Shown one piece after another: positions 56,095 to 64,000 of a stretch of 64,000 nucleotides of DNA (its first letter is position 1; the number at the start of each line of letters is the position of its first letter). The stretch is taken from assembly GCA_951799405.1 (NCBI GenBank), contig OX637339.1, positions 5,580,001 to 5,644,000 on the forward strand, in the 5' to 3' direction. Origin of the DNA: Agapetus fuscipes (lineage: Eukaryota > Arthropoda > Insecta > Trichoptera > Glossosomatidae). The notes under the pieces are model-generated. The model did not search any database, was not told the origin of the DNA, and saw nothing but the letters and a program-made list of their open reading frames with translations. The translations under genes and the position numbers were made by a program.

Positions 56095-59000
56095 ATGACG
56101 ACAATGAAATTGGAAAAGAAACATAACATGGACTTTATAATGAAGTCCCTGTTGGCTGGAGGTGAGAATATCCTTTATTTATTTATTTAAGTACTCAAAT
56201 AGGATTCATTAAATTTTCAATATGACCCCCTTAAAAAAATCTTCAGGAACAGTATTTACCTACTCAAATTCAAAAAAGGAATACATCCTTCAAAATAATT
56301 CTGAATTCAAATGTCTTAAGCCAAATGAAATTGGAAGAAAATTCTAAATTTATTTATTTTTGCCCGGCAAATGTCACAGCTCTATGCAGCTCCTAGATAG
56401 GGAAAAATCTAACTAATATTGTTATTGGTTCCTAAGTACTCTAGTTATTTAGACTGGTGATGTTCCTTGACTGATATTCCTTGACTGATATTCCTTGACT
56501 GACATTCCTTGACTGATAGGTTGGCATGCGGCTGACCACCCATACTGTAAAAAATGGTTCACTTTGCCAATGTCACCCCTGCTTCAGGGAAGGTCGGCAA
56601 GAATTGCAGGGCTTATGTTCATTTGAGATTGGGTTTTTTATATTGTAGGTCCACATGCGGCATGTGTAAGCGCGAAATTATGCATGTGTGCATTTAATAT
56701 GAATCTCAAATGATACATATCTTTGCAGCTTAGATTTAGATGTCACCCCACTGAGAAAAATGAAATTTGGAAAATTGACTAAATTTGAATTTGAAAATGG
56801 AATGCCATGGTATAAACTAGTAAAACCTTTTTTTTTTAAACTTGATTTCATCCATCTTAAATAATCTTATTTATCATTATGATGAAAATAGATTTTGTTT
56901 ATTCATCCTGTGACCTACAATGAAGATAATACTACTCAAGTATTTCAAATAATTGTACAATTGTCTATTACTTAGTAAACACATTGTAACTCGATATTAT
57001 TAAAATTTCTCATCCTTGTGAAATAAATAATCTTAAACCTTTGCCAAAACGTCGGAAGGTTCACAAACCTTAAAAATAAATATCAGCCTTTTTAAAGGCA
57101 TTGCCTTGTTGTGCCAGCCATCTGTCTCTGTTGGTTGCCATCCTCTTGTAAAGGCATTGCCTTGTTGTGCCAGCCATCTGTCTCTGTTGGTTGCCATCCT
57201 CTTGTAAAGGCATTGCCTTGTTGTGCCAGCCATCTGTCTCTGTTGGTTGCCATCATAGAGTAATAATTACTATAGAGAGCGAGTGTGTGACGTATTCCAT
57301 AGCCCCTGGTGTAAGCAGATGTTCTATAGCTACTTCATTATAGATATATGCAGCTGTAGTGATGTGCGCGCAACAAAATGTGTTATCGATACTTTAAATT
57401 TCAAAATTTTAATCTAGTATCGTAAAATAAACAAAAGTTGTAATAAAAGCCTTGCATTTAGGCTTACACGGATCATTTGTATGGGGATTAAGGTTTTACT
57501 GAAATTCGAAGTGGTAGAAAAACTTTGTTTCGTAGATTGACTACTACACGACCATTTTTGTTTTACCTTATATTTGAGGTAAATTGGTTCTAATGCATCT
57601 AGCAAAAGTCTCCTGTGTACCATATTTACATGTTTATTATTTGTGAAAGATTTTAACACATTTCAATACAATATAAACACAATACAATAATATAACTTGG
57701 ACCGGTCCGTAATCCAGTGGCATCACTTGTACTCGTAAATGGAAGGTTGTGGATTCGGATCCCGGCGGAGCACAAAAATATACCATTTATATTTCGAATG
57801 TGCTCTTCGCTGAGTTGAAAAATTCATAAACCTTTACCAAAGACCGGTCACTGAAAGGTCCATCCAACCTTACAACAACTGGGTCTTGCTTGAGAATTGG
57901 CGCTTTCTACAGCGACGACCAAGCTCGCAGAGGGCTCTTGAGGTGTGATACACACAAAAACAGCGCTCACCAAATAAATCATTCTAATATTATTATTATT
58001 ATAACAAAACACAAATCCGTAAAAGACATTTTAGTACAAAACAATTATAAACAAAACATACGCGGCTTTGAATATTTGGTGCCCGGTGTGTGACTGTTTT
58101 CGGTTTGTGAAAAACTGTGACCGGTTTCAGTCATAGAGCCCAAGTAGTAAAATAAAATTCCACTTTTTGAAAATACTGAGGGAGCGAAATTCCATATAAT
58201 TGTAAAATTTAGCAAAATTGTTATCATTCTCATTGAATTTTAGTTATATGAACGAAATGTGAAGCGCATATCGATAACACGAATATCGATATGCGCTCCG
58301 CACACTGCATCACTAGCTGAGCGGTGTGACGCCAGACGGGTAGAGGCAAGGCGCTAACTCTCCCTCTTCACCCCCGCAACTAAACATTTTAAATCGTTCG
58401 ACTTGGCCAAATTTTGTACTCACCGGTGGAATTTAATGTTGCTATTCTGCTTTGTTTGCTTCCTTGTGTTATTTTTACAAGTTTTAACACAACAATTCAT
58501 CATTTTTACTAAGATAATTGAAATACAAGTCAACTGTCAAAAAATGGGACCGCCCCCCCCGCGCGCCTGTCAGTTTGCGATCACGTGATCGGGTTTGGAC
58601 CAATGAGACGATGTTCGCACTTCAAAGCAAAAAGTGCTTACTGTTCGCACTTGGAAAGGCTCTCTCTATGTATATTATAACTCTATGGTTGCCATCCTCT
58701 TGTAAAGGCAGTGCCTTGTTGTGCCAACTATCTCTCTCTGTTGGTTGCCATCGTCTTGTAAAGGCATTGCCTTGTTGTGCCAGCCATCTGTCTCTGTTGG
58801 TTGCCATCCTCTTGTAAAGGCATTGCCTTGTTGTGCCAGCCATCTGTCTCTGTTGGTTGCCATCCTCTTGTAAAGGCATTGCCTTGTTGTGCCAGCCATC
58901 TGTCTCTGTTGGTTGCCATCCTCTTGTAAAGGCAGTGCCTTGTTGTGCCAACTATCTCTCTCTGTTGGTTGCCATCGTCTTGTAAAGGCATTGCCTTGTT

Positions 59001-62000
59001 GTGCCAGCCATCTGTCTCTGTTGGTTGCCATCCTCTTGTAAAGGCATTGCCTTGTTGTGCCAGCCATCTGTCTCTGTTGGTTGCCATCCTCTTGTAAAGG
59101 CATTGCCTTGTTGTGCCAGCCATCTGTCTCTGTTGGTTGCCATCCTCTTGTAAAGGCAGCGCCTTGTTTTGCCAGCCATCTGTCTCTGCTGGTTGCCATC
59201 CTCTTGTAAAGGCAGCGCCTTGTTTTGCCAGCCATCTGTCTCTGCTGGTTGCCATCCTCTTGTAAAGGCAGCGCCTTGTTTTGCCAGCCATCTGTCTCTG
59301 CTGGTTGCCATCCTCTTGTAAAGGCAGCGCCTTGTTTTGCCAGCCATCTGTCTCTGCTGGTTGCCATCCTCTTGTAAAGGCAGCGCCTTGTTTTGCCAGC
59401 CATCTGTCTCTGCTGGTTGCCATCCTCTTGTAAAGGCAGCGCCTTGTTTTGCCAGCCATCTGTCTCTGCTGGTTGCCATCCTCTTGTAAAGGCAGCGCCT
59501 TGTTTTGCCAGCCATCTGTCTCTGCTGGTTGCCATCCTCTTGTAAAGGCAGCGCCTTGTTTTGCCAGCCATCTGTCTCTGCTGGTTGCCATCCTCTTGTA
59601 AAGGCAGCGCCTTGTTTTGCCAGCCATCTGTCTCTGCTGGTTGCCATCCTCTTGTAAAGGCAGCGCCTTGTTTTGCCAGCCATCTGTCTCTGCTGGTTGC
59701 CATCCTCTTGTAAAGGCAGCGCCTTGTTTTGCCAGCCATCTGTCTCTGCTGGTTGCCATCCTCTTGTAAAGGCAGCGCCTTGTTTTGCCAGCCATCTGTG
59801 TCTGTTGGTTGCCATCCTCTTGAGCTGCGAATAGGAGGAGGCATTCATGAGTCGTTTCAAATCCTGGAAGTATAAAATTTTAGACGACCTCTTGTTTGTT
59901 TCATCAAGATCCTTTAAAGATTTTGCCAAGAAAGGTGCTAAGTATGTCTTATTGAGTGTCTTCTCAATCAGTATGACTTTCCTCTTCAAAATATGACTTA
60001 CCTATGCACTTTATCTTTTATTCTATTTCAACACTTTTTCATTTGATTTTTTTTCGACCCATGATGTCTTGGTCTTTTTACTCCAAATTCAAATTTCAAA
60101 CGCCTGAGGGGGTCCCTGACATATTTTTTAATGGCCCTGTTTTTTATATCGCCACCTTAAAGGTTAAACTGATAAGTGCTGATTTACTAATTTAAGAAAT
60201 CTTGGATAAAACATTTAATTGGGTATAACTTCTCATAGTAAGTGAACTAGTTGTAAGGAAGTGCTCATGAAAAACTTCTAACCTACGGGGTTTTCACACT
60301 TCTTTAGCGTTTTCTCTCGTAGAAAATAGGAAAAAAGGTGCATTTATCTGAGGAACCCATGTTAGTTTCACATGTCACTTATTCAGTGCACTCCGAACAT
60401 TTTTTTCTCAGAGGGCAAACGTCTATGAGACTAGGTTGAGCAATCCGGCCATGTGAATAGACAATTTTGCTGTCTATGGAAGTCGTTCTGAGTCCATTGT
60501 GTTGACAAGGTATACTATGCAAGGATAAATCTTTTACCGTTTCGATAAGGGGTGGCTAGAGCCTCTGTAAAGTTGCCTTAACTTCTTCCCATCCTTAAAT
60601 ACGTCTTTCCATTCATTCATATCCACCACCATTTCAACCTTTTCTTTTTCCTGAAATTTATTCTGTATCCTACTCTAGTCCCTCACAATTTCACCAATCT
60701 GATCAAGCCACACTTTTGTGGTCTTTCTTTACCACTTCTTGTTTTACCATTTCTCCATAGTAAGAACCTAAAAATTCAAAAGTATTTTTTTAAATATAGG
60801 TATATGCTTAATAGAGGTTTTATAATAAGTAAGTAGAAATAGTTGTTTTCATTAAAAAGTAGTGGAGTTTGAACGTTTTCCACATGAATATTCTAAATTT
60901 GAAATCTTCTCAACAGACAAGCATACGTCTATATAACTAGGGTCCTTTGCAACCACAAACAAATATTAGTCTGCGCCGTAGAAACCCGGACGTGTAGTCA
61001 CAACTTTTTTGTCTATGCCAAATGTGCGGGCTCTATTCGACCAGCAGTAATAGGGAGCAAAAACTTTTTATAAGTAATTCCTTGATTTATAGGTTGGTAT
61101 GAGGCTGACCACCCATACTGTAAAAAATGGTTCACTTTGCCAATGTCACCCCTATGTCAGGGAAGGTCGGCAAAAGTTGTAGGGCTTATGTTCATTTGAG
61201 GTTTGGATTTTATTTGCAAGTACACATTCAGCATTTGTAAGCGCGAACTACACGTGTTTGTTTGTGGGCATGCATCTGAGAGCTTTAAATGAATATATTA
61301 TCCTTGCAACTTAGATCAAAGATTATAGAAGTCATGCAGCATTCCATATTTTGTCTGAAAAGTTTTGGTGGCGCTATCCCATTTTCATTAAAATTTAGAC
61401 TATGCACTCAATGATTTAGGTACTTATTTAGTAAAAGCTCATACTCGGAATACACAGAAATTGTACGTCTGTCGGCTGGTATATTAATTGTAGAGGAGTT
61501 ATTCAGTTTTCATACAAAAATCTCCTTGCGATGCTATGAACGATTCTCTAGTGTTTGTAAACATCATTTTACGTAACTTATTTACTAAACACGTACTTAG
61601 GTATTTAACACATTGTTTTACCTTCCGCATACTTTGTGGATCGTCTGTTCTCTTGTTTATGTTCCCTGTTCTAAATTTGAATCAACAGCTGATATTAAAT
61701 TAATGGCGTCCCGCCAAAAAATAAATTTTATACGCGACAAAAAATGGGCTTGGTGAATCTTTTCACTACGATTGGTTGATCGCTTTTGTACAAAATGTAT
61801 CTCAGTTGTTTTAATTTAAACATATTTATAGAAATTGACGTCAATCTTGAAGATCTCGGTCGTCGACACAATTTGACATTTCTTTATATTTACGTCATTT
61901 ACGTACAAAAAAAACTTTCAATGAGTTTTTTAACGCCATTTTTATTGAAATCCTTATGATCTTTTGATCCCTGGTTTTAAAATAATATAATATGCAAGGT

Positions 62001-63634
62001 TATTGCATTATTCCCATATATTTTTTCAATTTTGTCTTCAACAGCCATGAAAGCATCATACTTCGTTTTTTTTTATCATTTTAATATTATGCGTCAAGTA
62101 TTAACATTAATTTTAATTTAATTTAGTTTAGAAAAATCAAGATTTTTTGCCTATTAATCTGTTTTAAGTATTTTTTTGTAGTTCTTCTCGTAGTAGCTCA
62201 TTCCGATATTTTTGTCCCTTGACTGCAAGGTTGAACATAAGCCCTGCAACTCTTGCCGCCCTTCCCTGAAACCGGGGTGGCATTGGAAAAAGTGGACCAA
62301 GATTTTACAACATGGGAGTTAGTCATACCAACGTATTAGTCAAGGGACCAAAATAATGCTTTAGAATTTAGATTGAACAAGTGGTTGGCGATGGATCTAA
62401 GAATGGCGGTACACAATGGCGTATTGTTACCGACTTTGATGTATGGAAGTGAAGCATGGACAGTGACTGACAGTGAAATGAGCAAAGTATGTACGGTAAA
62501 AATGAAGCATTTGAGAAGCATATCAGGAAAAACTCTGAAGGATAGAGTTAGGAATAAATGGGTAAAGTTCAAAGAATGTAAGTTGAAAGAGGATGGGAAA
62601 GTTGAAGTACAAAAGAATGTGATGAGATGGTTTGGGCATGTCGAAAAAATGAATGATGATAGACTGACAAAGTATAATAAAGAGGAAGTGTGATAGAAAA
62701 AAGAGGTAAGGGACTACCGAGATAAGTATGGAGTGATCAGATTGTGAAAGAATGGGATATACAAAGTGAGTGAAAAGAAGAAAATGCATGAAAAAGATTA
62801 TGATGATGAAGAAAAATTATATAGCGCCTTTTAGACAGTGTGTCACTACACAGTCGCTTGTCCATATGATTGAACGAAGAGGTGAGTCTTGAGACGTCTT
62901 TTAAACAGTCTCTCCAAATCCAGTTCCCTCAGTGAGGCGGGAATAGCATTCCAAGTCATTGGAGCGGCCGCCTTGAATGCTCTGTCTCCAAAAACAGTGC
63001 GGGGCTTTCTTGCAGGGATGTCCAGGCAGCTGCTTCTAGATCCAGCTGACCTCAGTGTTTGTCCGCGCGAGGTTGTAGTTGCTAGAGACACCAGCTCCAT
63101 CAGGTATCACGGAGCACTCCAACATAGTGCTTTAAAGGTGAGTAAGCCGACTTTGAAAGTGATACTCTCAGGGATTTTCAGCCAATTGAGAGCTTGAAGG
63201 TGAGGAGTGATGTGGCAGGACTTTGCATATATAAGTCTAGCTGCGGCGTTTTGTAGCGATTGAAGCCTATTGAGCTGATTTTTGGATAGATATGAATGAA
63301 TTGAAAGAGATATGTAAGGATAGGAAGAAATGGAGGCAGCTCTGCAGAGGCTCTCCTCACTCCTAGCGGAACGGCGACAGGGTTACAGTTACTGTTTGTT
63401 TTCGCAGGTGTCGCCGGCATGTGCTCGAAGACCGCAGTGGCGCCGCTGGACCGGCTGAAGATCCTCCTGCAGGCGCACCAGCCCCGGTACAAGTCCCTGC
63501 GCGTCCCTCAGGGCCTGGCCGCCATCGTGAAGAACGAGTCCTTCCTAGCGCTCTACAAGGGAAACGGCGCGCAGATGGTGCGGATATTCCCCTATGCGGC
63601 CACGCAGTTCACGTCGTTCGAGATCTACAAAAAG
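56095..63634 (+). CDS. SLC25A16-like mitochondrial carrier, first two coding exons (partial)
   Basis: Carriers of this kind (SLC25A16, yeast Leu5) sit in the mitochondrial inner membrane and are linked to coenzyme A supply of the matrix. Exon 1 is 56095-56161 (MTTMKLEKKHNMDFIMKSLL, donor G|GTGAGA) and exon 2 is 63408-63634 (acceptor TTCGCAG, donor GTTGGT). Joined they give 98 residues, the first third of a carrier. TM1 LLAGGVAGMCSKTAVAPLDR carries the signature PLDRLK (P-x-D-x-x-K). YKGNGAQMVRIFPYAATQF is typical of SLC25A16. The usual Glu-Gly before the YKG is Glu-Ser here. Five further helices must lie beyond the right edge. Exon 2 is strongly GC-rich against the surrounding DNA. Confidence 0.9.
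56516..56740 (+). repeat. Family R copy
   Basis: GATAGGTTGGCATGCGGCTG to TTGCAGCTTAGATTTAGATG. It is preceded by four copies of the word CCTTGACTGATA(T/G), a local tandem stutter at about 56463-56517. Confidence 0.8.
57091..57254. repeat. 56-bp repeat, three units
   Basis: Three units of AAGGCATTGCCTTGTTGTGC and following bases. They are the same type A units as in the large array 1.4 kb to the right. Confidence 0.92.
57700..57992 (+). mobile_element. SINE2 copy, solo, full length
   Basis: GGACCGGTCCGTAATCCAGT, GTGGATTCGGATCCCGG, and an intact 3' part CAGAGGGCTCTTGAGGTGTG to AAATCATTCTAATATTATT. It is the reference copy for the true SINE2 end, which is absent in the two dimers. Confidence 0.88.
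58687..59822. repeat. 56-bp minisatellite, about 20 units, with higher-order order
   Basis: The unit starts GGTTGCCATCCTCTTGTAAA. Three types occur: A (CATTGCCTTGTTGTGCC), B (CAGCGCCTTGTTTTGCC) and C (CAGTGCCTTGTTGTGCC with AACTATCTCTC). The order is C-A-A-A, C-A-A-A, then about twelve B. The C-A-A-A block is repeated at exactly 224 bases. All three minus-strand frames are open for over 340 residues because the unit holds no stop and 56 is not a multiple of three. Confidence 0.96.
59830..61080. other. Unassigned SLC25A16 intron DNA
   Basis: No gene, tRNA-like box or clear inverted end was recognised. A few short open frames have no motif. Confidence 0.4.
61085..61330 (+). repeat. Family R copy, full length
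   Basis: It begins TATAGGTTGGTATGAGGCTG and ends TTGCAACTTAGATCAAAGATT. With 11359-11600 it is the best copy for a consensus. Confidence 0.85.
61331..62214. other. Unassigned SLC25A16 intron DNA
   Basis: AT-rich, no feature recognised. Confidence 0.4.
62215..62345 (-). repeat. Family R fragment
   Basis: The minus strand starts ATACGTTGGTATGACTAACT and runs to AGTTGCAGGGCTTATGTTCA. The 3' half is missing. Confidence 0.65.
62350..62820 (+). mobile_element. LINE polymerase C-terminal part
   Basis: The plus strand reads VLLPTLMYGSEAWTVTDSEM, MKHLRSISGKTLKDRVRNKW and VMRWFGHVEKMNDDRLTKYN. These are the thumb and tail parts of RTE/CR1-like endonuclease/reverse transcriptases. A stop at 62691 and the insertion that follows end it. 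Its last part appears again at 63290-63390. Confidence 0.85.
62821..63289 (-). mobile_element. Second LINE 3' end inserted in the first
   Basis: The minus strand reads CLDIPARKPRTVFGDRAFKA, APMTWNAIPASLRELDLERL and FKRRLKTHLF, the WN-IP tail of a CR1-like polymerase, with 3' end at TATAGCGCC (62820). It interrupts the plus-strand LINE, whose tail goes on at 63290. Confidence 0.75.
63290..63390 (+). mobile_element. LINE 3' end (continuation)
   Basis: ELKEICKDRKKWRQL reads in parallel with EEICKDRKKWRRR at 28860-28900, then the 3' end CCTAGCGGAACGGCGACAGG. It ends 18 bases before the SLC25A16 exon 2. Confidence 0.7.
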
Positions 63635-64000
63635 GTTGGTCTATTTAAATAATAAAGCGTTCTTAGCGTGCGAGGAGTCTGAGTGAGAGGGGGCTCACTC
63701 TGCGATCTGTCGACAGTGCTCTTACCTCTGTCAGTACACAATGCAGAAAAAGAAGCACAGTGTTCGGAGACCGCGCTTTCGCCAACGCTACTTTGTATTT
63801 GATATTCAGTACAACACAAAGCAGCGCGATCCGGGACGCTAAAGACCTCGAGTGTGAAGAGACGTGTCTTGTCTCTTCGGCTGCATCCCAAGTCGCGCGC
63901 GGTCAACAGGTAGAAGAAAAGAAGACTATCCCAACCCCTTGACATTTAGGCAACGTGTACTTGGCAGCATGACTTCTACGCGTTCGTAAAATTATTAGAA
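63635..64000. other. Unassigned SLC25A16 intron start
   Basis: The DNA is GC-richer than average and has open frames on both strands. TGTTCGGAGACCGCGCTTTC at 63759 resembles the FGDRAF stretch of CR1-like tails, so a decayed LINE end is possible. No further carrier exon is seen before the edge. Confidence 0.35.

Noticed and set aside
58675..59989. Three overlapping frames of 345-389 codons on the minus strand
   Set aside because: All three follow from a stop-free 56-bp unit; a real gene would use one frame. Kept as a repeat finding only.

Overview
The window is nuclear DNA of an animal, most probably an insect. The genes are split by introns with GT..AG borders, the DNA is AT-rich, and most of the length is transposon debris. 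The order cannot be fixed from the sequence. No bacterial or viral gene was seen.

Four host genes can be read. (1) Ku70/XRCC6 lies on the minus strand at 7149-9008 as one uninterrupted 619-codon frame. (2) A mitochondrial NSUN4-type rRNA cytosine-5 methyltransferase lies on the plus strand at 15477-26691. I assembled 10 exons with matching phases into 520 codons. (3) An SLC17-type major facilitator transporter lies on the minus strand at 29116-54591. It has 11 coding positions and 507 codons, and it carries two competing versions of exon 5. (4) The first two coding exons of an SLC25A16-like mitochondrial carrier lie on the plus strand from 56095, and the gene runs off the right edge. NSUN4 and SLC17 converge. 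SLC17 and SLC25A16 diverge from a 1.5 kb intergenic region that should hold both promoters.

The rest is repeats. There are three tRNA-derived SINE families (called SINE1, SINE2 and SINE3 here) and a very common 240-bp family with no clear class (called family R). There are several non-autonomous hAT-like elements with 8-bp target duplications, palindromic MITEs and LINE fragments, one of them a frameshifted reverse transcriptase. There is also a Penelope-like element with reverse transcriptase and GIY-YIG endonuclease, a piggyBac-like remnant, and four tandem arrays with 10, 20, 56 and 66-bp units.

The main points for a second look are these: the phase-matched 148/148-bp exon pair in the SLC17 gene; a SINE2-SINE1 dimer with the same junction at two loci; a 5S rRNA-like copy joined directly to a SINE2; and a scatter of hammerhead-ribozyme-like cores, two of them inside long hairpins and one at the 3' end of the Penelope element. 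No clearly new multi-gene system was found.
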